Part shown: piece after piece, positions 38,810 to 49,837 of the stretch
Layout of the letters: every line of letters begins with the position of its first letter
Numbering within the stretch: position 1 is the stretch's first letter
Origin: Lineus longissimus
Lineage: Eukaryota; Nemertea; Pilidiophora; Heteronemertea; Lineidae
Assembly: GCF_910592395.1 (NCBI RefSeq)
Contig: NC_088309.1
Location: 6,386,501-6,450,500, forward strand
Length of the DNA stretch: 64,000 nt
Direction of reading: 5' to 3'
The notes under the pieces: model-generated
Seen by the model: only the letters and a program-made list of their open reading frames with translations
Databases searched by the model: none
What the model was told of the DNA's origin: nothing
Made by a program: the position numbers and the translations under genes

Positions 38810-41800
38810 TTGTCTTGTCTTGCCTTTTAGCCTTGATCCTGAACTTTTTTTCAGTTAAGTATTTACCTTGCCTGTGCTGGCCCGAAGTATGCTGAATACT
38901 AGCAATGCTGAACAAGCATACGCTGCGGCATCATCTACATTGTTAAATGAAATACAGCAAGAACTGCTGAGTCAGATATGCAGAGACCATCTAAACAGCT
39001 GATCTATCGAACTCGAACCAGCATAGGTGTTGTGCACCATAATGTACGGTGGAATCTGGTAACGGTGTCCATGAGCAAGGGCTGTTAATTTACATGTATT
39101 CCCCTGTTTTTTGGTAAGATAAAAACCCCCTCAAATGGCTTTGGTGTCTACAATCAACTGATTTAACGGTCTTTCACGTCAACCACGTGATTGAACTCGT
39201 TATGTAGAATGTTAGCACTAGGAACGTACACTGTACTGAAGTTTCAATTTCAGAACTTTCTGGCTATCGTTTTATGAGCTCTTAGAAAACGGTGTTGCAA
39301 CCTGTTGATGACGTACATGACCAGCAGGAACCCCAGAGTGCAGACTCGACGGTAATTCAGCAAGCATCCGCCTTATCAACTATTGCACTATATGAGTTAC
39401 GAGGTGATAAGTTAAGAGCATATTTCTAGTAAAAGATAACTTCATAATCTCGCGTGGTGTGCATCGTCAAACCACATTTTTGCAATTTAGTGCTTGTGTG
39501 TACATGTACATCATGTGCAGTCAATCACAACGTAGCAAAACGTTGGAACTGGACACTTCACATGTACAAGGTACATGTAGACGCTCTCATGTAAACGTAC
39601 ACTTAACATTTGTTCTGAATACACGCGTAACTTGATATGCATTCTGTGTACATTTTATTACTTAGAATTTAAACCAAGCCATTAACTGACAACAAACTTT
39701 TCAAATTATTAATTGAGATTATAAACGATGAACTTTATGCAGTTTCAGTTCCAACAGCATCCTAAGGTGTCAATTTACATTATCCAACCACATGAAATAG
39801 CCAGCATCAAAACAAGATTTGAATGAAAAGTAATTTCAGCAAATAGTCTTTTGGCATGAAACTTCTAGTTTTTAATCCGGGTATCTAGGAGAAAGGTTAA
39901 TTGTAGGCTATTAGCTAAGTGGTGCAAGTACTCGTTCCATTCAAGTGAACATCAAATATCATAAGAACACGGCTTCTCGTTCAGGATGCCTTTCCTCAGA
40001 AGCATTGATATCGAGTGCTTTCCCAATAAATACGACCATCCTGCGAACTTGTTTATTCACAAACGCCTCTTCTGTGTATTATTTTTCATCAGCTTCTGAA
40101 GACATAGGAAGACGCTCCTTACTCCCACCAGTTAAAGCTATGCTCAATTCCCAGAGCTTATTCTGCGTCTAAAGATAATGTTAGAACAACTTCTTCTATA
40201 CTAAGAATCAAGATACGGAGAAGCCCACGTCTTTCTGAAGAACTTATTTTTTTAAGTCCCAAAGGCACGGGGTTGACATTATGGTGTCTTGAGGAATTCT
40301 TCCTACCAGATGATCATTGTATGAACGACCGCCCACAACAAGTTGGGACTTCCGCATCAAAATAATGATACCGACTTGGTGTACGGTTCTTTTCGGCTTC
40401 TTCCTGCTTACCAATATGAACTGTTCCTCTCACGATTCAATCTCTGGAATGATTGCCACTGAGCCAGATTTGTCAGTAGATAGATATCTGATATTAGACA
40501 ACTTTTTTATTTCTTACCTTTTCCGACTAACAGGTTACGGAAAGGGTGTATCCGCAATTAACAAACTCACATGTACATGTATATCAAAACAACAACAAAG
40601 TTTATTTATTCGAGGGTGTATTTCTATACTTTTAGCTGTTGCCTTTTAGAGAAGCACGCCTGTAAATCACAAAAAGAGCAAATTAATTCCGGTAGAAATT
40701 CATCATTCATCAGACATTTTAAACATTTGCATCAAAGTCTTTGAGCAAATTTTACAACTGATTTAAGAAGGCGATTCATCTGATCAAAGTATAAATCCTT
40801 TTAATGTTGGAAAAGCCATTTCTTGTTCGGTATCCATCATTCCATAAATATTGTTGTGGGTATAAGTCTTTATGACTGCTGACATTTTGTAAATACACGT
40901 AGACCTTTAAAAGAAATCATAAATCAAAGTTCGACGTAAAGCAGGTCATTAATGAGCTACATTACGATGAATAGGATTACTTTACTTTCATCTTTTAAGA
41001 AGGGAAATCTATCGGCAATTTAATATAATCTTGACTCAAGAACCGTAAATCCTGAATTAGCCAAGTGCTCTTGTGGACCATATGTCATGTTCAACATTCA
41101 TTTGATGTTGTCAAACGTATTGTTAAGGTCATATCATGTACATGTATTACCATCCTGGCACCAGTTGTTTTCAATATACCCCGCCTCTCAATATTTCAAA
41201 CAGAAGTAAAAAAGCCTGATCGCAGGATGATGAATTGCCAAATCATGATAACTTGGTCTCATTTTTTGTCTACCAATGGCATTGGTGCTTTGGGATTCAA
41301 GCGGTAGAAATACGGTCGTTTGTGTTTTGGGACAGTCAGTATGTATACCATTGACGTCCTGTGACTACTACTACTAAGTACACGCAGACTGATCTGCTGC
41401 TCGTGTTCACTTCATAAACCTCGTTCTGTTTTGTGTGTACACAGGGTTATTCAGCTGATAAGCATCTATTTGTCTGCCCAGCGTCTGGACCCATCGTATC
41501 AGCTTGATTAAGATCAAACCGATCGCTCATTCAGCGCTGACATGCTTAAGGTCTGTCATGACGCCAAATCCTACGTTGCAAATCTGCTTCATCGGCTTTC
41601 GTCAAAACATTCTGAATAGAATCATCAGGAATGCTTGGACAGTGTCTTCCAGGAATATTACGTGGAATCTGTCTGCGAGTCATCTTGTTAACAGTCTATA
41701 TCATTGAAATCCTCGCAATCATCTGTAAATCATCTGCATTAACCTGATGCTCATCGTTGGCATGTTGGCAGAGTTGGTATTTTGGTATGTATGTCGTGAG

Positions 41801-42190
41801 TTGTTGCAGTCGTTTGGTTAAGTTTGCAGCTATAATATGTGGCTTAGAATGTCTTACATATATAAATTTCATCACTCGGGACAGCTATAGAGGAATAAAT
41901 TAATCATAAAACAAAGTTTCTGACAATAGAATCCACTCTGACGACTTGTTAAAGGTTACAGAGATTTATTTTACGGTAACCTATACTAATCTTCTATTTC
42001 ACTCTGTCAGCAAGAGGCTAAGAGATCAGATGTAAGAGCCGCTAAAAGCCATTCTGGAAGGAAATGAGATACTTATGGTAAGTTAAGCTGACAGTACCCT
42101 CGATCTGAATACCAAAAGCGTTTCATTGCGAACTTCGCACGATCCTATCGAAACCCATGAATACGTAACTACGTAACTTTTAATGCAAAA
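38810..42190. other. Intronic DNA, nothing recognised
   Basis: Several ACATGTAC/GTACATGT words occur at 39498-39580 and 40571. A 110-codon plus-strand ORF (40317-40649) has no recognisable domain. Confidence 0.45.
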
Positions 42191-42193
42191 GCA

Positions 42194-42814
42194 TTAGAAG
42201 TCGTTTTTACACGGTGCGGGTTCAAGCCGGATCGAGACTAGTTCAGGTACCAGCCGGTTTATTTTCCCTCGTGTAAAAGCGAACCTACCGTCCTGAACCC
42301 TCCTGGTCCGAGGCGGGTTCCGATCGCCGGTCTCGGGTCGGTGCAGGCCGGTGTAGGCCGGTGGAGGAGGGTTTATTTATGCGTGTAAAAGCGAACCGGC
42401 TCCGAGCCGGTTTGCACACGGTACTCGCGTGACGTCATTCGCGGGAATAGCTGCCGTGTTCCTGGCATGAAATTTTCCGCGGAAAGAAACTGCTGTGAAA
42501 TCTTCAATTTATCGAGAGCAAGAGCTTTCTTTCCATACAAATGCTGTGTACCAAAGCAAAAACTCTGCATCTCACCGGCGCCATCGTAAACCATTTTGTA
42601 TTATTTGTTTTTGTGATATTTTCGTACCTCCACCGCCAGCAGATTGATCAGCGCCACTAATTGACGATGTTAGTGACGAACCGGCCTGGAGCCGGATCGA
42701 GGCCAGATCGTCGAACCGTCCCCGTGTAAAAGCGAAATGAACCGTCCTGAACCGAACACGCCTCGTGACGGTTCAGGAGGGTTGTCTTGAACCAGCACCG
42801 TGTAAAAAGGCCTA
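42194..42814. mobile_element. GC-rich inverted-repeat element G
   Basis: The ends are inverted: GTTTTTACACGGTGCGGGTTC on the left and the complement of GAACCAGCACCGTGTAAAAA on the right. The sequence CGTGTAAAAGCGAA recurs three times inside, like subterminal transposase-binding repeats. The element is markedly richer in G+C than its surroundings. The centre holds TGACGTCA (42430-42437), TTCGCGGGAA and, on the minus strand, an AAAATGG start opening a 73-codon ORF (42373-42594). That ORF runs into the left arm, so it is at most a relic first exon. I assign no superfamily; it is a DNA transposon derivative that is probably non-autonomous. Confidence 0.75.
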
Positions 42815-42939
42815 GAGTCACAGCAGAAAAGTTGCAATACTCGAAAAGACATAAAGTGGCCTTAGTGGCTCCTTAGATATGGCTGAGTGCGTTTATTGAT
42901 ATCGTGCCATTCGGTGCCATACCGTCAACTTACTTGTCT

Positions 42940-43315
42940 TAGGCTGGGGTTTACATTAAGTTCGAGTTCTAACGTGTTACTTATGTCATTTCCAAAGAAC
43001 CAGGCTACATACGATTCACGGCGATGTAACTTCTCTCCCTCACTTCATTCCTGTCTTATTTTCACTTCTAAGTCAATTATTGAACGTGCTCGTGTGACAG
43101 GTGAAATATTACACGTGAAGAGTGACAAGTGACAACATGACTCGTACATTGTATGTTAATCCAGCCCAAAAAGCAATAGAGTAGGGGTTGAACAGTGACA
43201 AGTGACAACGTGAATCATATGTTAATTCAGCCCAGAAGAGAATTGCCTAATGGAGTAGGGGCTAAACAGTGACAAGTGACAAGTGACAACGTGAATCGTA
43301 TGTAAACCCAGCCTA
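42940..43315. mobile_element. Inverted-repeat element D, copy 1
   Basis: TAGGCTGGGGTTTACATTAAG on the left is matched by TGTAAACCCAGCCTA on the right. Near the right end are ATATTACACGTGAAGAGTG and GTGACAAGTGACAAC. The copy at 52868 shares the ends and the GAACG...CGTGAC...GTGACTCG subterminal layout. The right end has been tandemly amplified together with flanking DNA. Confidence 0.7.
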
Positions 43316-43337
43316 AAAGAGTAATAGAGTGGGGGCT
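43122..43337 (+). repeat. Three-unit tandem repeat of an element end, about 73 bp
   Basis: Units start at 43122, 43195 and 43269. Each runs GTGACAAGTGACAAC, CGTGA/ATGA, GTATGTTAAT-CAGCC, AAAAG, AATAGAGTAGGGG. The unit contains the right terminal repeat of element D and about 20 bp of flanking DNA, so the amplification happened at the insertion border. Confidence 0.8.
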
Positions 43338-43743
43338 CTCTTTGTCTTTTAGACTTTCCATTATCTAAGAATACCAGAAAGACACTTCACTTACTGGAGA
43401 AGCATTCATTGGCTTGACTACGAATGTGGGCGAAACAGCACTCGTTCAACCAACAAGTTACCTACTGTAGCCCTAGAAACGTGCCTACTGTGTGCTATAC
43501 AGACATAACTTAGGGTCTGGTGGTTGTTACCAAGGTAAATTGTGCCCATGTTATCTCCGACAAAAAGTTTGCCGATTATGTATATAAGTCTGGCATAAAC
43601 CAGCACGTATAGGCATTTGTAAAATGTACTAGGTGAACAAGCTAAGTATTACTAAGAAAAATATAGAGATGGTTAGTGATTGCGAATAAGCAAGTTTAGT
43701 AGCATGGCATGTTTGCAAAAGATTTGAAATACGATGTCCATAA

Positions 43744-44037
43744 TTAAGGCTTCATTAGGTTAAAAATAAACTTTAAAATCTGATGTAAGAGGTCAAAGAC
43801 CAAAGCTAGGACTTGCATGAAATCATAGGACAGATCAATGACCTCCCAGAACATGTTCTTCAGAGGGTAGAGATATTCCATTGGTGTATAATGGTGTTCA
43901 ATAAAAATATATTTCTTAGTATCTGGCTGTTGGATTTGTTCTAATACATTGTTCCAATCTTCCTTATCCAGCTTACTTCCGTCGACGGTGGTGGCTAAAG
44001 AAGGGAATGGTCTCAATATCATTGGTGTATCGAACCT
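43744..44037 (-). CDS. Unrecognised protein-like ORF or exon
   Basis: This minus-strand frame reads from a possible acceptor (CTTCCTCAG, exon from about 44037) through ATG at 44022 to TAA at 43744, about 98 codons. The composition is strongly protein-like: TTVDGSKLDKEDWNNVLEQI, then FIEHHYTPMEYLYPL, then a C-terminal leucine/phenylalanine heptad-like helix (DFMQVLALVFDLLHQILKF). An in-frame stop lies just upstream of the possible acceptor, so earlier coding would have to be spliced in. I recognise no family. It could be the last exon of a nested minus-strand gene, a pseudogene or an old element. Confidence 0.3.
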   Translation of the reverse strand, partial: RFDTPMILRPFPSLATTVDGSKLDKEDWNNVLEQIQQPDTKKYIFIEHHYTPMEYLYPLKNMFWEVIDLSYDFMQVLALVFDLLHQILKFIFNLMKP

Positions 44038-44044
44038 CTGAGGA

Positions 44045-45714
44045 AGCTGCTACAACGGTAAGTTGGTTACGCGGCTGGACATCCTATTACATAGTACACT
44101 AGAAATCTACAGGGAGGGTGTTTAGCCTTCCACTGAGCGGAAGGCGAGTCACGCGCTGTCTGGAGAGATTCCCTGGACACCATCACAGGAATACCAAGTA
44201 GGGAAAAACGTAAAGGTGCACTCATGTAATAAGTGATGAAAGACAGGATCGTATAAGGGACTTTACACTATGTTTACGCAGGCCTAATAAACATGGCATT
44301 CCTAGCAGTGTCAAAATCTGTTAGCTTCTTTACTTGAAGGTGTCGGAGACTAGATATCTGAGCCCCTCCCCTCCCTCACCCACTTTAATTTGTTGTTGCC
44401 AAAACATGTGCATTCTCCCTTTGCTTGATTCCAGCTAACGATGTCGGTGATACGCCTCGGGGAAACAATGAAGGATTAGATGTCGAGTAATACAACCCAA
44501 CACCAACTAACCTCGTTCAGCTGCAAACGCAATGGCAATGTGTTTCTTTCATGATGAAACCTGGATGCGATTGGCCTACTGCCTTTATATACCTTAGGTA
44601 CCGTCATTCAAAATACAAGTTAGTGGTGGTACCCGTGAAAATGAGTGCAATCCGGTGCTTGATACGCTTCTGTTTATATTCTTTGTCTGTTAACCGGGTC
44701 TGACTTAGCCTCGCCATGAAGGTTGTAAAAAAACATTTTCCTTCAATTGCTGAGTTAACATTCGCGAACTGATCTGCACATTTTCACGTGGTAAGAAACA
44801 TTCGAATTGTGAACTTTAACCACTGAAGCTTCAAGAAGACACTCTACCGGTGAAAACTATTTGCGTATAACTGCGTTGTCAAGATGGAAAAATGCACCCA
44901 AAATGGTGGATCGTACGTTATCCGCGCGATACATGCTGACTGAATCGAAAATATGCTTGAACTCTCGTTTCAAGGTATATGTCAATTTTAGCGAAATGAC
45001 AGTGTCCTCATCAGTCATACAGTATGGCTGTAGGAAATACTTGACCATATGTTTTTTTGTATAAACAGCCGTGTTGATATTAAAGGTGCGAATCCTGGTT
45101 AAATGTATAGCTTGCCCCTGTACATGTTACAATACAAAAAAAGAGGAGAAATTATCATATCGTTTCCATCAAAAGATATTTTCATCTTGTTAAATGATAC
45201 TCCATTTAGATCCCACAACAGCTGCTGAAACATTCCATTAATTGTCTACATACATTTACCTGAGGCAATGCAATCTAAATCATGTTACAGCCTTAGGTCA
45301 TTGTATGTACGTAGGTACACGTAATACGGCATGTAATACATTTCATGCTGTAACACACCCATCGGTTGTACAATGCAATTTGCAGTGTCTACAGGTATAT
45401 AGGAATTAACAACTCAGATACAACATGTAACTTTATCTTCGCACATAATTGATTCTTAAAAAGAACGGAATGCATAACATTGGATGCACGTTAAAACCCT
45501 GTGTATCTACATCGCATTAGGAAAGGATGAAATAAGCATAACAGAAAGATCACTTTTCATTTCCAGGCTCCGCTTAACACATTAAGCATCATTGGATAGC
45601 ACCGGTTATATCCTGTAATACGAGTTACCATTACCATCTTGCAATGCAGGATTATCTTATTCAGTAAGTTTTGAACCTTTACTAATGACGATTAGATGAG
45701 GAGGTTAAATTACG
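44045..45714. other. Intronic DNA, nothing recognised
   Basis: Short ORFs occur on both strands at 44857-45064 and mirror each other; neither is convincing. No exons of the possible gene at 43744 were identified upstream. Confidence 0.4.
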
Positions 45715-45739
45715 GTTTCGATGCTGATTGGATCACCGT

Positions 45740-45970
45740 AATGTGAAATGAACATGTCGTGTTCGCACGACCTGTGATGGGAAGGTCTGGGGTTCGAGAC
45801 TCTTCCAGTGGAACTTGTCACGTTGTGCTTTCGACTGATCCGAAATTGCCAAGTTGAGTGTGAGCGCTTCTTGGTTTCTACGGAAAGATTTCTGGGTTAG
45901 GCTGGGGAATAAATTTAAAGCACTTTAAGAGAGTACAGACGTACATACAGTACATATAAAGCGCCCTCAC
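45740..45970 (+). mobile_element. Probable tRNA-derived SINE remnant
   Basis: The block GACCTGTGATGGGAAGGTC, GGGGTTCGAGACTC and TTCCA looks like the anticodon and T arms of a tRNA, including a B box. It is followed by a tail (AATAAATTTAAAGCACTTTAA and later TATAAAGCGCCCTCAC) of a type common at the 3' end of animal SINEs. No A box is clear, so it is truncated or diverged. Confidence 0.42.
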
Positions 45971-46506
45971 ACTGACAGATGTTTAACTTACATTTTAATT
46001 CTTTTGTTGTTTTCCCGACATTGTCGCAGTTTGTTATTCACTAAACCAAAACAGTTATTCGCCGCAGTGGTCATTAGATACTCTGCTTTTCAGCATAAGG
46101 CATTTTCCCAATTTATCAAAAAAATGGCAACTTAAGAAACCCAAGATCAAAATGTTTTCCTAAAGAAAATCAGGTCCTAAAAAAACATGGACGTGTTTCC
46201 TATCATTCGCCATTGTTAACACGTCAGCGAAACCACTTCTTCTGTAGCACTGTATTTCCTTAAAAAACATATTTGTCCAGACCTGTTTTCGTACATGACA
46301 CCTATTATATTTCTGATACTCAAGTGAGTCGACAGAGCCTTGTATTCGCAGTCGTTCAAGAGTATTTGTTATATCGATTTGCTTTGACACTGGGAGTCAA
46401 GAAAAAAGACAACCCGCACCAATAGCCCTCCGATGCTTTATTGCTAAGTGGCTGGCTTTTATGTCCCACCTAGTACCGTCTACATTTTGCTTAGATATGG
46501 AATTAT

Positions 46507-46758
46507 CTACATTTCGAAAAAAATCAATGCACGTGGAGCGCATACATGATGTTCCCCACGATAACCCTTAACGAGTCCGGGTAGTTGGCTGTTCAGCACT
46601 ACAACCCTGACATGCTCGTTGGAACTGGACCTCCATTTCTCTTCATCGGATATGAGTCCTAACAGAGACCAATCTCCAAACAAAAGCATAGTATCTCTAA
46701 GTAACCCAGCAAAAAAACCTTTCGGGTTACCTTTCTCTTCGAATTTTTTAAGGTACAT
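46507..46758 (-). CDS. Unrecognised 83-codon ORF
   Basis: This is an ATG-to-TAG frame with protein-like composition, containing NPKGFFAGLLRDTMLLFGDW and SSNEHVRVVVLNSQLPGLVK. A second minus-strand frame with similar character lies just downstream at 46160-46390. No domain is recognised. The pair could be pieces of one decayed gene or retroelement, or chance. Confidence 0.18.
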   Translation of the reverse strand: MYLKKFEEKGNPKGFFAGLLRDTMLLFGDWSLLGLISDEEKWRSSSNEHVRVVVLNSQLPGLVKGYRGEHHVCAPRALIFFEM

Positions 46759-47114
46759 TGTTCTTCTCTGTGCGCATTAACGTGCACTATCTTGATGAAA
46801 AGCAGCTCAACCGGTACGGATATTTTGAACATTTTGTTTCACTTGAACTCGCAAGGTGACGAGTTGCAGAGAACGGCATAGCCATACGTTTCCTAGGTAA
46901 AGTGAGTTCCTGCTGGTATAAAAAGGTGCCAGATCAGCACGGGGTCTCCACTGAACATCATTTGTATACACAATGTACACAGAAGCCTGGAATTCTGTAC
47001 GCCAACAGCCGCCGCGCCGTGATATGTACCCAGAATTTCTTTGATTTCCATACTTTAGCCAATCTAAAAAACACTACTCTTTCTGTAAACTCTTATTTGA
47101 ACTTGGCGACTTGA

Positions 47115-49831
47115 TATCTCAGATGCTGTAAAGCGGTTTAATTCTTCAAGGCATTGAGATTTCTTATGTTTTGTTCTTTAATTTGGTGGCAAGGTGCTCG
47201 GTCTGTTAGAAAAGAAGGTATGCTAGTGTATGGTTTGTTAGGTTATTGGCGCCATAACAACCAGTGTAAGTTTTTTTACGTTCCCCACATCTCATGTGTT
47301 CCACACAATAGCCAGCTGGGGAGACCGTGACTTTGCAATAGGGAAGCACCTACAAAACATGCTCCTCTTGTTTTCTGGCGTATCCCTCATCGTTCAGGTG
47401 AAACAGAAAAGTACATTTTTCTGTGTAACTCTCTAATACAACGGTCAATAGGGAGAGTGAACTGGTGAAATAATAAGCTTCACTCCCCCAATAAACCCCG
47501 AATTCAAAACCGGCTCCATAATATCCCTTTATTAAGTAGAAAATTAAGCTTTATCTGTGTCAATTATCAATTATTAATGTCAATAATAATCAAAAGCTTT
47601 GTTTTTTGGCACAAATTGTAACAAATTTATCATGTTTATAGTGTGAAAATGCGTTCATCCTGGTCTGCTTTCAAAGAAACGTACGTACATGTAGTTACTG
47701 CTGTTTCAAAGCGAGTGCACTGCATATTCCTAGCTAGATGCCGTATCAAAAATATATACCAGAAATTGTATATCATCAACAATGTTATTCATTACTTTGC
47801 AAGATGAGGATATATCTATCTCATCTTATTGTGGCGATTTTGACGCAATGGTGTCTCCGGGTCATCTTCATGAATTTTCATTATTGACACGTAAAACAAC
47901 CGGCAAAGGCTGCTGGTGGACTTTGAGATGGGATATTGCTAGGAGTTTGCGTTCCTATGTGACGAGACTTCATATTCTTTGTGTGCGTTACTCCATTGCG
48001 TTTGTGCACGGAGGTAGGCTATAGTACGTTTTTGGTTGCACGTAATAATGTACTCGACCTTTTATAACACACGTATTGACACAAGGCACCAGATGTGCAC
48101 ACAGTGATATACTACCTGCGATATACTCCATCATTTTTGTACACGTTTTGTCAGACTGCTTTTTTCACTATGGAGATGTTACATGTATGTGATAACATTC
48201 ATTGGTGTACATGTAAACCCTTGGATAAATGTCACAGCCAGACCCATAGCCCGCCATTATTACATCAATGAACTATGGCATATATAAATGTGACCAATTT
48301 TCTATGTTTTATATTGCGTTATTAATGACAGTCTACATCGTGGTGTAATATTATTGTACAATATTTATCCATACATACTGACATGATATCACTTTTAACG
48401 TTTGCTTTAGTGTGATGTTTCGAAAAAATTAAGTGCATTTGGCAGAAATGGATCTTTATGCGAGACAAAGCAATTGGTCGTGTTTTTTTACATGAGTATT
48501 GGCAGTAGGCCGAGGATGTATGTACGATGTACATGAATCACACGTACTTCAGTGACCTTTCATTATGCAGAATTGATAGTATCAATCTCGCAACAGGTTA
48601 CATTGCATCTATTCTGAATTTATTGATGCAGGATAATGTGTTAATGATGTTATCACCCATGTCGACCGGTGCCCTCTCCGTCAAAACCTAAGCCTTTAGA
48701 CTCCGATAAGTTTTTTGCGTTTATCATTTGCGACATCTTGTATTCCATTTCTAGCCTCTTCTAACGTATCTCCAAGATGAAAAGCAAGCGTACACGTAAA
48801 GAACCTTTCAAGAGGCGCCATTGATCACACTGATCAGTAGAGCAAACTTGTGAAGATCTTTCGTTCGCTTACGCAAAATGCTTGACGACGGACCGGAAGG
48901 TTTAAATCGTAACGCGTCATCGGCTATACATGCACTCAGTTATAAAGATCAAGAAGCCTTTTCAAGAACGCCTCTATTACCTTTGATGATTCACCTCCCC
49001 TTTATTTACAACACCTCAAACGCTCTTTCAGCATGTTCAGCGCAGCAAATGTAAAGAAATCTTCAAGCACCCCCATCACATGATGGTGTTCAAAACGGTA
49101 AGCGCAGCACGTTGACGAGTATGGTGATTTTTTAATGGATCTTTGTGAGTGTACCCAGTTAATGATGCGAATTCTATCGTTTTTACATTCGCATTCACAT
49201 TCCGAATTTTAAAAAAACAACACCAATCTGCTATCGGTATTCTTGAAATTCAATATTGTCCATGCGTACGAAGAGGGTATGGCTTCTCAACAATAACACA
49301 GATTTAGTTGCTTATCTTCAGAACCATCTACATGAGCATGTACGTACCCCAACGCACCTTTACAAGTAAATGTAGGTCCGTGGTAACTAACACTTTTTCT
49401 CCTAGCAATATGCGAGGTTCTGGTGATAAACCATGAAAAAGAACGTGTCCGCCTGGTGTTGATTGTCCTTTTTTATCATCAAGCAACAACATGCCCGCGT
49501 CCGCCATGGAATTGGTTATTTCAGAAACAGAGCGCGTTTTATCGGTTTCCTTGGTAACGTTACCGTGGGTAAGGCAACTGAGAGGAGAGTCTTAATTGGC
49601 CAGTTGAGACTGAATCGATCCCCAGTAAGGGGCGCTTTCGTCAGTGAGTTAAGACAAGAGTTTGAACCCGGGGTTGGAAATCTTCAAAAGGTGAAATGGC
49701 ACAGCATGTTACACTACATCGCAAATAGCTCTTGGAAATGACAATTTTGACGAGCCAATATGACAATAAGACATTTTAAACTGAAGACACGGGACAAACA
49801 ACTTAGCTGTAAAGTTCAGTTGAAAAGTAGT
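47115..49831. other. Intronic DNA just 3' of SK exon 1, nothing recognised
   Basis: Two plus-strand ORFs (47782-48024 and 49463-49741) show no domain. The donor of exon 1 lies at 49837. Confidence 0.45.
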
Positions 49832-49837
49832 TCTTAC

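Larger units (their letters stand above)
12601..49837 (-). other. Intron 1 of the SK channel gene (about 37.2 kb)
   Basis: The intron runs from the donor GTAAGA at 49837 to the acceptor TTTTCAG at 12601. Joining the exons keeps phase 0 and gives a continuous S1-linker-S2 sequence of the expected family layout. It holds most of the repeats and unidentified ORFs described separately. Large first introns are common in ion-channel genes. Whether other exons or nested genes lie within it cannot be settled without transcripts. Confidence 0.85.

Noticed and set aside
42373-42594. 73-codon ORF as an independent gene
   Set aside because: It lies wholly within the GC-rich inverted-repeat element and reads into its terminal arm. 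It is at most a transposon relic.
43122-43337. CRISPR-like array
   Set aside because: The regular repeat has only three units with no distinct variable spacers, lies in a eukaryotic intron, and is explained by tandem amplification of a transposon end.
49709-49837. Last 42 codons of the 322-codon frame as part of the SK protein
   Set aside because: A good GTAAGA donor precedes them, S2 is found in a matching-phase exon elsewhere, and the tail has no SK similarity.
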